The notes under the pieces: model-generated
What the model saw: only the letters and a program-made list of their open reading frames with translations
The model's database searches: none
Told to the model about the DNA's origin: nothing
Position numbers and translations under genes: made by a program
Shown here: positions 1 to 5,680 of the stretch, in pieces
Layout of the letters: every line of letters begins with the position of its first letter
Numbering within the stretch: the first letter of the stretch is position 1
DNA from: an uncultured Chloroflexota bacterium
GTDB taxonomy: Bacteria; Chloroflexota; Anaerolineae; Aggregatilineales; Phototrophicaceae
NCBI GenBank assembly: GCA_937942935.1
Contig: CALDGT010001069.1
Coordinates: 1 to 8,190, forward strand
DNA: 8,190 bases
Reading direction: 5' to 3'

Positions 1-241
1 GAATCGTAGTTATAAACGCGCCGATTCATCCCCCTTGCCGATTGGCGAAACGGTTGAAATCGTCATCGGCTTGCAACCGACCTCTGTCCTCATCAAAAAG
101 GGGCATCAAATTCGGGTGGCGATTGCGGGCGCAGATAAAGACACATTCGCCAAAATCCCTGCGACAGGCGCACCACAATGGCAAATCTGGCGAGATTCTG
201 TGCGGGCATCGCATATCAGCCTGCCAATAATCCACTCATAA
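1..241 (+). CDS. CocE/NonD family hydrolase, C-terminal fragment
   Basis: The 3' end of a gene that begins left of the window. The frame is open from base 2 and ends at TAA 239-241, giving about 79 residues. The segment SYKRADSSPLPIGETVEI, then a hydrophobic strand, then GHQIRVAIAGADKDTF and a final SHISLPII match the closing beta strands of the X-Pro dipeptidyl-peptidase C-terminal jelly-roll domain. That domain caps CocE/NonD acyl hydrolases, a family that includes cocaine esterase, glutaryl-7-ACA acylases and X-Pro peptidases. The alpha/beta-hydrolase core with the Ser-Asp-His triad lies outside the window, so substrate and intactness cannot be judged. An internal TTG at 35 is not a real start, because the family match extends upstream of it. 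The gene converges on pspA with a hairpin between them. The family call is from recalled conservation; the specific substrate is unknown. Confidence 0.8.
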   Translation, partial: NRSYKRADSSPLPIGETVEIVIGLQPTSVLIKKGHQIRVAIAGADKDTFAKIPATGAPQWQIWRDSVRASHISLPIIHS

Positions 242-262
242 TTGCGATTAGAATATAAACAA

Positions 263-286
263 AAAGAGGGCGTGTCTGCCCTCTTT
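263..286. terminator. Bidirectional intrinsic terminator between convergent hydrolase and pspA genes
   Basis: A perfect 9-bp stem: AAAGAGGGC (263-271) pairs with GCCCTCTTT (278-286) around the 6-nt loop GTGTCT. Read on the minus strand, the stem is followed by a T-rich run (CTTTTTGTTTA), which suits pspA ending at 295. On the plus strand the U-tract is short (CTTTGAATTT), so it probably works less well for the hydrolase. Confidence 0.85.
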
Positions 287-294
287 GAATTTGC

Positions 295-990
295 TTAACT
301 TTCGCCACCTTCGGATTTACCAAGCAGGCGTTTGCGACGTTCTTCCAGTTGCATATCAATTTCGCTACTGCCAACCGCTTCTTCAATTTGGTCAGAGAGA
401 TTTTGAGTAGCCATTTCGAGGCGTGCATCTTCTCTGTCTAAATTGTTGCGAATTTTCTGCGCGAGTCCATTGATTTGTTCGTCACCAATATTCGCCAAAC
501 CATCCAAGCCTTTGATTGTCTTGGTGGCGACCTTTTTGGCTTCTGCCAATTCAATCAGGGCGCGGAGTTGTTCGCGTTCTTGCTTGATGGCGTTCATTTT
601 GCCCTCAAGTTGACGGCGCATGGTCAGGAGCATTTGATATTGTTTTTCTTGCTCTTGCCATTGTTCATAATATTCTTGGGCAAGTTGTTGTTTGGTATTG
701 AGTTCAGATTGGGCGGCGGCGGCGAGGTCATCTTTGCCCTTAAGCAGAAGCGCATCAATATCACGGTCCAATTTTTCGGCGGCAGATGCCAGTTCTTCAT
801 ATTTGCGCTTCATTGTCTTGACATTGCCACCAATAGTCGCGGCAGAATCTTCTAATGCCTCAAGATTTTTTTCTGCTTGGCGAATATATTCATCCATCAC
901 CTTGACTGAATTGGCTTCAAGGGCGCTATCTACAATCGAGTGTAAGTTGGCGCTGATGAGGGTTTTCACTTTTTCTAAAAATGATGCCAT
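295..990 (-). CDS. pspA: PspA/IM30 family membrane-remodelling protein
   Basis: 231 residues, close to the usual length of about 220-240. Proteins of this ESCRT-III-like family bind the inner face of the cytoplasmic membrane and polymerise to protect or reshape it under envelope stress. Residues 1-20 form a likely amphipathic helix (MASFLEKVKTLISANLHSIV). Residues about 25-215 are almost entirely charged heptad-like helix without cysteine, proline or a membrane span, as expected for the antiparallel hairpin of the family. The EYIRQAEKNLEALE segment is typical of the first long helix. ATG 988-990 is preceded by AAAGGA about 10 bases upstream. The gene lies 56 bp downstream of the receiver/kinase hybrid on the same strand and ends in a terminator. 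The family is secure; PspA versus Vipp1/LiaH-type role cannot be separated from this sequence alone. Confidence 0.9.
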   Translation of the reverse strand: MASFLEKVKTLISANLHSIVDSALEANSVKVMDEYIRQAEKNLEALEDSAATIGGNVKTMKRKYEELASAAEKLDRDIDALLLKGKDDLAAAAQSELNTKQQLAQEYYEQWQEQEKQYQMLLTMRRQLEGKMNAIKQEREQLRALIELAEAKKVATKTIKGLDGLANIGDEQINGLAQKIRNNLDREDARLEMATQNLSDQIEEAVGSSEIDMQLEERRKRLLGKSEGGES

Positions 991-1034
991 AAAAGGTTTA
1001 TCCTTTCCGTTAAGCTACATAACACGACTAGCCT

Positions 1035-1040
1035 ATTATA
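1035..1040 (-). promoter_or_regulatory. Candidate -10 box of pspA
   Basis: On the minus strand the 56-bp gap upstream of pspA contains a perfect TATAAT, read from 1040 to 1035, about 45 bases before the ATG. No good TTGACA-like -35 box lies 16-18 bp further up. It may be a weak or activator-dependent promoter, or pspA may partly be read through from the upstream kinase gene, since no terminator separates them. Confidence 0.45.
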
Positions 1041-1046
1041 TCACCT

Positions 1047-2177
1047 TTATGCTCTAACGGGTGCAGGATGTGGCGGAAATGTAATGGTAAAACAAGACCC
1101 CTTACCTTCTTCGCTTTCCACATGCAATTGGGCATTATGCAATCGTGCCAACCCACTCACAATCGCTAGTCCACTTCCTGCGCCTTGGTCTTCAAATTGT
1201 TCCCGATTCACCTGATAAAACGACTTAAAAATATTCTCAACTTCTTTTGGGGGAATACCACGCCCTTTATCTACAATGCGAATTTGTAACCCACCATCTA
1301 TAACCACACCTTCTACCAAAATAGGGTCGCCATTGGGCGAAAATTTGCACGCATTATCCAGCAACTCATTCAGCATCGTCATGATATACTCACGGTCTCC
1401 AAAGACAGTCGGTGTGGGTGTTGGCAATATCAATTCGATTCGATTGGTATAGCGGGGATGATTGCGATATTTTTCGCAGGCGTTTTCTAAAATAGCATTG
1501 AAATTGGTGATGGGGTGACTGCGCCATTCATAATTTTTGGCGGCATCTTGTGTTTCGAGTTCGACCAGTAAAATAAAGTTTTCGACTAAGTGGCGCAATC
1601 GGTCTGCACCCATATTGATTTCACGTAGAAATAAAAGCAACTCTTCGTCGCTCATTTTGTCTACATTGTTATCTTTCAGCATATCGGCATACGCGACAAC
1701 CAATGTGAGGGGGGTACGAAATTCATGATTCAAGATGGTGAGGATATTGCGCTTCATATCATGAATTTCGTCTTGGCTGGCTTGATTCAGGGCTTGCTGA
1801 CGCGACAACCGCGATTCTACAGCGACTAATAAATCATCTGCATCAAATGGTTTGACCAAATAATCATCTACACCGAGCAATTTCCCTTGCTGAATATCTG
1901 CCTTTGCCCCTTTTGCGGTGAGAAAAATGAATGGGATTTTGACCCACGCCTCATTTTTTCGGACTTCTTTCAAAAATTGGATACCATCCATATAGGGCAT
2001 CATAATGTCTGAGAGGATTAAATCGGGTAATCCACCCCTTTGACTTTTGAGGACATCTAAGGCTTGTTGTCCATTGGATGCAGTCACAACACTATAATCA
2101 TCTAATTCAAGAATATCTCGAATCCCCAACAAGAGATTATGCTCATCTTCAACAACAAGGAGTTTTGCTTTTGGCAT
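1047..2177 (-). CDS. Response-regulator receiver / histidine kinase hybrid (soluble)
   Basis: 376 residues with the order receiver then kinase. The receiver (about 5-122) has the acidic pair E10-D11, the phosphoacceptor D57 in LSDIMMP, T87 and K109 in VKPF. A HisKA dimerisation domain (about 136-205) carries H151 in NHEFRTP. The HATPase domain (about 255-370) has the N box with N275 (LLDNACKFS), the G1 box D303-K-G305-R-G307 and the G2 box GAGSGLA (332-338). All catalytic motifs are intact. There is no transmembrane segment or HAMP domain, so it is a cytosolic protein. This is inferred to be an internal phosphorelay hub fed by another kinase at D57 and acting through H151. There is no DNA-binding output domain. 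The ATG at 2175-2177 has only a weak purine stretch (GAGCGAGAG) as ribosome binding site. pspA follows on the same strand. Confidence 0.9.
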   Translation of the reverse strand: MPKAKLLVVEDEHNLLLGIRDILELDDYSVVTASNGQQALDVLKSQRGGLPDLILSDIMMPYMDGIQFLKEVRKNEAWVKIPFIFLTAKGAKADIQQGKLLGVDDYLVKPFDADDLLVAVESRLSRQQALNQASQDEIHDMKRNILTILNHEFRTPLTLVVAYADMLKDNNVDKMSDEELLLFLREINMGADRLRHLVENFILLVELETQDAAKNYEWRSHPITNFNAILENACEKYRNHPRYTNRIELILPTPTPTVFGDREYIMTMLNELLDNACKFSPNGDPILVEGVVIDGGLQIRIVDKGRGIPPKEVENIFKSFYQVNREQFEDQGAGSGLAIVSGLARLHNAQLHVESEEGKGSCFTITFPPHPAPVRA

Positions 2178-2235
2178 ATTGTATGCTCTCGCTCAATCAA
2201 CTAGGGTATAACAAAAACGTTATGGTGTAATTGTT

Positions 2236-2241
2236 ATTATA
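2236..2241 (-). promoter_or_regulatory. Candidate promoter of the receiver/kinase gene
   Basis: A perfect TATAAT on the minus strand (2241 to 2236), about 59 bases upstream of the ATG. With 17-bp spacing the upstream hexamer is TTTCGC, a poor -35 match. The gap (2178-2272) shows no intrinsic terminator for the upstream homoserine dehydrogenase gene, so read-through from that gene is possible. Confidence 0.4.
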
Positions 2242-2272
2242 TGACAGATTAGCTTCATGCGAAACACAATTA

Positions 2273-3301
2273 TCAAAATTTGGTTACTTTTTCATAGATT
2301 TCTATTAAATCTGCCAACATCCCATAACCAGTTTGCTTCCCGCCAGCACCAGCACCAATGAGGGTAACATCGCCTAAGACATCGGTGGTAAAAGTGATGG
2401 CATTGGTCGTCCCCGATACATTCGCCAATGGATGCGAAACGGGCAAGCGTTGAGGGGCAACCTTTACCCCATCTGGGCTAATTTCGGCAATCAATTTCCA
2501 GCGTTCACCTGCGGCTTGTGCATCGGCAATCATTTGTGGGGTAATTTCGGTAATGCCCTTCACAGACATTTCATTCAATTTAAGGCTCATCCCAAACAAC
2601 GCCGCCGCCAAAATAGATAATTTGCCCGCCGCATCCCACCCCAACACATCACCATCGGGGTTGGTTTCGGCATATCCCAAGCGTTGTGCTTCTGCCAAAA
2701 CATCGGCATAAGGTGCGCCTGCTTCCATTTGGGTGAGCATATAATTGGTCGTGCCATTCAAAATCCCTTTGAGCGCGGTGATATTGCTCCCACGTAACGC
2801 ATTCATCGCCAAACGGATAGACGGTGTACCAGCCATGACGGTGCTTTCAAACCGAACATAACACCCATTAGCAGTTGCCTTGTTCATCAATTCCGTATAC
2901 CCTACCGCAACGGGACCTTTATTGGCGAGGATAATATGCTTTTTGGCATCGAGTGCCGACAAGCACACATCTAAGGCGGGTTGTCCTGTGGTGAGGTTTG
3001 ATGGCGATGCTTCGACAATCACCTGTGCGGTACTTTGTGTCGCAATTTTTTGGGCATTCCAACCATATTCGAGTGTATCGGTTTTGGGATAGTGTGCGAG
3101 TGTATCATAATCACGCATTGAACCAATTAAATCGGGGATATTCAAACCATTGGGGTCATATAATGCCCCGCGAGAATTGGTGATAACCGCGACAAGGCGA
3201 GGTGATAAGCCATACCGAGTGCGTAAATCATCTGCTTTATCATGTAATAACTGTGCAAACCCTTGCCCCACTGTTCCAAATCCGATGAGCGCAATATCCA
3301 T
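2273..3301 (-). CDS. hom: Homoserine dehydrogenase, short form without ACT domain
   Basis: 342 residues. The enzyme reduces L-aspartate 4-semialdehyde to L-homoserine with NAD(P)H in the cytosol, on the route to threonine, methionine and isoleucine. The N-terminal Rossmann domain opens with the nucleotide motif G7-F-G-T-V-G12. The segment EASPSNLTTGQPALD (97-111), then ILANKGPVA with catalytic-type K128, leads into the catalytic domain. That domain carries KGILNGTTNYML (178-189), YAETNPDGD (210-218) and D223-A-A-G-K227, matching the conserved Asp/Lys pair of the active site. The typical bacterial enzyme is about 430 residues with a C-terminal ACT domain for threonine inhibition. Here the protein stops right after the second dinucleotide-domain segment, so that domain is absent rather than truncated by a visible frameshift. 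The start ATG 3299-3301 has AGGGA about 10 bases upstream. No aspartokinase or threonine synthase gene is adjacent. Confidence 0.93.
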   Translation of the reverse strand: MDIALIGFGTVGQGFAQLLHDKADDLRTRYGLSPRLVAVITNSRGALYDPNGLNIPDLIGSMRDYDTLAHYPKTDTLEYGWNAQKIATQSTAQVIVEASPSNLTTGQPALDVCLSALDAKKHIILANKGPVAVGYTELMNKATANGCYVRFESTVMAGTPSIRLAMNALRGSNITALKGILNGTTNYMLTQMEAGAPYADVLAEAQRLGYAETNPDGDVLGWDAAGKLSILAAALFGMSLKLNEMSVKGITEITPQMIADAQAAGERWKLIAEISPDGVKVAPQRLPVSHPLANVSGTTNAITFTTDVLGDVTLIGAGAGGKQTGYGMLADLIEIYEKVTKF

Positions 3302-3416
3302 AGTATATAATTCCCTTTTTGATTGAGTACAGCCGATGCCCTATTTAATCACAAAGGCGAAGATAATTTGCCCTGTGTATGCCCACAATAGACACCCATA
3401 CCAGATATAAATTGTG

Positions 3417-3442
3417 TAGTGGCATGATATATCATGCCACTA
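3417..3442. repeat. 26-bp perfect palindrome, copy 1 of a dispersed repeat
   Basis: A perfect palindrome centred between 3429 and 3430 (half-site TAGTGGCATGATA and its complement). It lies 27 bp downstream of the stop codon of the DsbA-like gene and 116 bp upstream of the hom start. Its 23-nt segment 3420-3442 recurs exactly at 7341-7363. In RNA it would form an 11-bp stem with a 4-nt loop. No U-tract follows on either strand, so it does not look like a standard terminator. The rest of the 3302-3468 gap shows no gene and no confident promoter. Confidence 0.85.
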
Positions 3443-3468
3443 TTAACAACAATGCTATTTTATTGATT

Positions 3469-4377
3469 TTAGCCCTGTTGAGGGGGTTCAATGCCCAATT
3501 CTTCTAATTTAGCATTGATGATATTGGCAAAATATTCATACGATTGAGCGCCACTCACAAATTGACCATTAATCAAAAATGCGGGTGTCCCGCGTGCGCC
3601 AACGGTTTGGGCATCTGTTGCATCGCTAATCACATCATTCAAATGAGTTTGGTTATCATAACAACTGCTAAAGGAATCTACGTCCAATTCAAGGTTATTA
3701 GCCACAGTCACCAAATAATTGCGGAGTGCATCGGCATCGGTGGTTGCGGCGCGTAAATCATCTTGTTTATCGAATAAGGCATTATGATATTCCCAAAATT
3801 TTCCTTGGTCATCTGCACATTCTGCCGCCATACCTGTCAATTGCGCCGCATCCCCACCAACAGTTGGGAAATCACGATACACATATTTGACCAAGCCATC
3901 ATAATTTTCGATGAGTGGTGTGAGCGTTTGTTGGTAATGCCGTCCACAAAAACTGCAATAAAAATCGCTGAATTCGACAATCACAATCGGCGCATCTGCC
4001 ACACCAATGAATGGGTCATCATCAGCACGGAAATTTTGCACGCGGCTTGCATCTTCTAATGCGCTTTGCACAAGTGCGCTCAATTCTTCTGCGGATATAT
4101 CACTTCCCCCGCTAGAGGCGATGACGGCTTCGAGGGCAGTTAAGCGCGTATCTAATGCGCTAGAGACAGTTTCTTCTACGATGGTACGAATTTGTTGGGT
4201 ATTCGTCCCAAAGCCTGCAATCACCAGACCCATAAAAATCCCTGCCGCCAAAAAGACGAGCGCAATGAGCGAAATGGTTATCATATCACCAGAGACACGA
4301 AATGTTTCTGGCTGTATAGGATTTTCTTGATTCTGCCGAGCAATATATACTTCTGTTGATGTTTCTTTATCCGACAC
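3469..4377 (-). CDS. Membrane-anchored DsbA-like thiol-disulfide oxidoreductase
   Basis: 302 residues. It is predicted to catalyse disulfide formation or exchange in secreted proteins on the outer face of the cytoplasmic membrane. Layout: a 31-residue polar N-terminal tail (cytoplasmic by inference), one transmembrane helix (about 32-56), an Ala/Glu-rich spacer that is probably helical (about 60-115), then a DsbA-type thioredoxin fold (about 120-298). The active site is C141-S-F-C144 in FSDFYCSFCG. The cis-proline loop is G263-T264-P265 followed by AFLING. FWEYHNALF (194-202) is the typical DsbA helical insert. C187 and C239 form a second possible cysteine pair. The start is GTG 4375-4377, supported by AAAAAGGA eight bases upstream; no ATG lies nearby in frame. 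It resembles BdbD/DsbA proteins of Gram-positive and Chloroflexota bacteria; no DsbB or VKOR partner is adjacent. Confidence 0.9.
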   Translation of the reverse strand: MSDKETSTEVYIARQNQENPIQPETFRVSGDMITISLIALVFLAAGIFMGLVIAGFGTNTQQIRTIVEETVSSALDTRLTALEAVIASSGGSDISAEELSALVQSALEDASRVQNFRADDDPFIGVADAPIVIVEFSDFYCSFCGRHYQQTLTPLIENYDGLVKYVYRDFPTVGGDAAQLTGMAAECADDQGKFWEYHNALFDKQDDLRAATTDADALRNYLVTVANNLELDVDSFSSCYDNQTHLNDVISDATDAQTVGARGTPAFLINGQFVSGAQSYEYFANIINAKLEELGIEPPQQG

Positions 4378-4412
4378 GAGCTTTATCCTTTTTCAAAATC
4401 AATTATGCCAAT

Positions 4413-4421
4413 ATTCTATCA
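4413..4421 (-). promoter_or_regulatory. Candidate extended -10 promoter of the DsbA-like gene
   Basis: On the minus strand TGATAGAAT (4421 to 4413) fits an extended -10 element (TGn then TAGAAT), 36 bases upstream of the GTG start. It sits next to the -35 box of the divergent tRNA promoter (4428-4433), so the two transcription units share one short control region. No clear -35 hexamer is seen. Confidence 0.35.
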
Positions 4422-4427
4422 CAACCC

Positions 4428-4455
4428 TTGAGATTTAGACGCGGTGTGATATAAT
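4428..4455 (+). promoter_or_regulatory. Promoter of tRNA-Gln
   Basis: TTGAGA (4428-4433), a 16-bp spacer, then a perfect TATAAT (4450-4455). Transcription would start around 4462, leaving a leader of about 10 nt before the mature tRNA at 4473. This is a good housekeeping-sigma match. Confidence 0.75.
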
Positions 4456-4472
4456 ATTTTTTACATACCCAT

Positions 4473-4544
4473 TGGGGAGTCGCCAAGCGGTAAGGCTGCG
4501 GACTTTGAATCCGCCATTCGTTGGTTCGAATCCAGCCTCCCCAG
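4473..4544 (+). tRNA. tRNA-Gln, anticodon UUG
   Basis: 72 nt with a full cloverleaf. The acceptor arms TGGGGAG (4473-4479) and CTCCCCA (4537-4543) pair perfectly, with the U1-A72 pair typical of tRNA-Gln and discriminator G4544. The D arm is GCCAAGCGGTAAGGC. The anticodon stem is GCGGA (4498-4502) with TCCGC (4510-4514) around the loop CTTTGAA, putting the anticodon TTG at 4505-4507. The T arm is GTTGG, loop TTCGAAT, CCAGC (4520-4536). CCA is not encoded. It reads CAA, and CAG by wobble. It is the only plus-strand unit in the middle of the window and has its own promoter and terminator. Confidence 0.97.
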
Positions 4545-4550
4545 AAAAAC

Positions 4551-4584
4551 AAAAACGATAGGTGAAATCACCTATCGTTTTTTT
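4551..4584. terminator. Bidirectional intrinsic terminator shared by tRNA-Gln and tetR
   Basis: Arms AAAAACGATAGGTGA (4551-4565) and TCACCTATCGTTTTT (4568-4582) are perfectly complementary over 15 nt, with a tight AAAT loop in practice. A T-run follows the stem on the plus strand (CGTTTTTTTAATTC). On the minus strand the run is TTTTTGTTTTTCT. It starts 7 bases after the tRNA and ends 16 bases before the TetR stop codon, so it serves both converging units. Confidence 0.95.
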
Positions 4585-4599
4585 AATTCTCGTACAAAA

Positions 4600-5160
4600 T
4601 TATTGTATCCCCCACCCCGCCAAATACGCCCCTAGCGCCCGTTCATACGCTAAATATACATCGCCTTCGCGCTGAAAGCGTCCTGTCAGGTACAACGCGA
4701 CAAATCCATGCAACAATGCCCATGCCCCTCGCAATGCCACTAAGGATTCATCTTTTCCGACAGAATCGGCAAATATCGCCTGCAATGGCAATGCCAATGC
4801 TTCTAAATACTGCGGGTCTGGGGAAATATGCTCGTGCGTACTCAATGCCAAGTGATATGCCATCGGATGAGCAAGTGCATAATCCCAATACGCCCGCCCC
4901 ATTCCCAAACATTGCTGATATGGGGTTATTTTCTCTGTGATTGCATCGCGCATCGCTTGGGTCAATTCTTGCATGGTGAGTGTATTGACGGCTTTAAGAA
5001 GCGCATTTTTGTCATCGAAATGTTTATACAGCGAGGGCGCTTTTATCCCTAATGCCCCCGCCAATTGTGCCATCGTCACGCCTTCATACCCATTCACCTC
5101 AAATAAATCACGGGCAGTATGAATAATTTGGTCATGAGAAACTTGTGCTGGATGTGGCAT
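4600..5160 (-). CDS. TetR/AcrR family regulator with WHG-type C-terminal domain
   Basis: 186 residues from the ATG at 5158-5160. The N-terminal helix IIHTARDLFEVNGYEGVT leads into a helix-turn-helix (about 28-47) ending in SLYKHFDDK, the hallmark of TetR repressors. The ligand-binding half has YWDYALAHPMAYHLAL and W147-ALL-H151-G152, which fits the TetR C-terminal WHG subgroup. An in-frame start 31 codons upstream is rejected: the extension overlaps the preceding gene and looks unlike a TetR N-terminus, while the chosen ATG has AAAGG eight bases before it. The start lies two bases after the stop codon of the DUF4260 gene, so the two are co-transcribed and probably translationally coupled. The likely target is its own operon through the nested inverted repeat at 5549-5597. 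The inducer is unknown. Confidence 0.92.
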   Translation of the reverse strand: MPHPAQVSHDQIIHTARDLFEVNGYEGVTMAQLAGALGIKAPSLYKHFDDKNALLKAVNTLTMQELTQAMRDAITEKITPYQQCLGMGRAYWDYALAHPMAYHLALSTHEHISPDPQYLEALALPLQAIFADSVGKDESLVALRGAWALLHGFVALYLTGRFQREGDVYLAYERALGAYLAGWGIQ

Positions 5161-5162
5161 GG

Positions 5163-5537
5163 TTATAACCTTTGTAGATGGGTATCTTTGAATTGTGTCG
5201 GGTATTTTAGCCCATAACCTAGCAAGCGGTCTAATCCGATATGACCAAGCCAAATAAGCCCAAATGCGATAATTGCTTCATTATTGAGCAATAATCCGAT
5301 TACCCCTACCCCAAGTGGCATCATTTCGGTGTGTCCAATGTTATAAATCAGGCTACCGAGTTGTGGATTACGCGCATATCCCACCATGAACAAATCAAAC
5401 GAGAAAAATAATAAGGCAAATATCCAACCATTTGCGCCGAGTTTGGCATATAACAAGATGGCGGTGATGAGCATTGCCCCGCCTTCGGCATGAAGTATCA
5501 TTTTGGGTAAAGAGAAATTTTGATTTTCGGTTGACAT
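5163..5537 (-). CDS. DUF4260 family small membrane protein
   Basis: 124 residues, near full family length. It has four hydrophobic stretches (about 20-33, 38-52, 62-83, 88-102). Conserved family features are the opening HAEGG (16-20), FDLFMVGY with D48 (47-54), IYNIGHTEMMP (64-74) and the closing WLGHIGLDRLLGYGLKY block (96-112), then F116-K-D-T-H-L. Several buried polar residues (E18, D48, H69, H99, D103) are striking for a small membrane protein and may form a site, but no activity is known for the family. Two adjacent ATGs are possible. The second (5535-5537) is chosen because AGGAGG then lies seven bases upstream rather than four. It is the first gene of the operon with tetR, driven by a consensus promoter, so the protein is probably expressed in response to the TetR ligand. 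Confidence 0.88.
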   Translation of the reverse strand: MSTENQNFSLPKMILHAEGGAMLITAILLYAKLGANGWIFALLFFSFDLFMVGYARNPQLGSLIYNIGHTEMMPLGVGVIGLLLNNEAIIAFGLIWLGHIGLDRLLGYGLKYPTQFKDTHLQRL

Positions 5538-5548
5538 CATTCCACCTC

Positions 5549-5597
5549 CTGATGGATAACGATATTAGCTATCATGGCTAATTATATTATCCATCAG
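5549..5597. promoter_or_regulatory. Nested inverted repeats: candidate TetR operator
   Basis: Outer arms CTGATGGATAA (5549-5559) and TTATCCATCAG (5587-5597) are perfectly complementary (11 bp, 27 bp apart). Inside is a 19-bp near-palindrome (5564-5582), ATTAGC...GCTAAT, with one mismatched pair. Both repeats are centred on base 5573. One outer arm sits in the -35/-10 spacer, the inner repeat covers the -10 edge and the likely start of transcription, and the other outer arm abuts the ribosome binding site. One arm lies upstream of transcription, so the structure acts on DNA rather than RNA. This layout suits repression by the TetR encoded in the same operon (inference). Confidence 0.75.
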
Positions 5598-5609
5598 AAA
5601 ATATGTCAA
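5581..5609 (-). promoter_or_regulatory. Consensus sigma-70 promoter of the DUF4260-tetR operon
   Basis: On the minus strand TTGACA (5609 to 5604), exactly 17 bp, then TATAAT (5586 to 5581). Both hexamers match the consensus fully. The expected start is near 5574, with a leader of about 36 nt containing AGGAGG. Such a strong promoter normally needs tight repression, which fits the overlapping inverted repeats. Confidence 0.9.
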
Positions 5610-5615
5610 GCAATC

Positions 5616-5650
5616 AAAAAGGGCAGATGTAGCCCATCGCACATCCGCCC
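5616..5650 (-). terminator. Intrinsic terminator of the 499-residue secreted protein gene
   Basis: GGGC-A-GATGT (5621-5630) pairs with ACATC-C-GCCC (5641-5650) with one mismatch and a 10-nt loop. On the minus strand the stem is followed by TTTTTGATT. It lies 30 bp after the stop codon at 5681 and only six bases before the -35 box of the next operon. Confidence 0.8.
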
Positions 5651-5680
5651 TCGCCTAATAGTTAGATGTTTATTTCTGCA

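Noticed and set aside
991..1008. A short inverted repeat AAAGG/CCTTT around the ribosome binding site of pspA.
   Set aside because: Five-base arms are easily produced by chance in such an A/T-rich leader; there is no further evidence for RNA-based control.
475..1057. Two overlapping plus-strand open frames (475-855 and 692-1057) opposite pspA.
   Set aside because: Long antisense frames are expected opposite a low-complexity helical gene rich in Lys, Glu and Ala; the translations look like shadows of pspA and have no supporting signals.
2206..2222. A short inverted repeat ATAAC/GTTAT around AAAAAC downstream of the homoserine dehydrogenase gene.
   Set aside because: Only 5 bp of A/T-rich stem and no suitable T-run; too weak to call a terminator or operator.
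3417..3442. The palindrome read as a standard intrinsic terminator of the DsbA-like gene.
   Set aside because: There is no run of T after the stem on either strand, and the second copy is followed by an independent, complete terminator.
5161..5253. An upstream in-frame start extending TetR by 31 residues.
   Set aside because: It would overlap the DUF4260 coding region by about 90 bases. The extension is not TetR-like, and the ATG at 5158-5160 has a good ribosome binding site and gives the usual TetR length.
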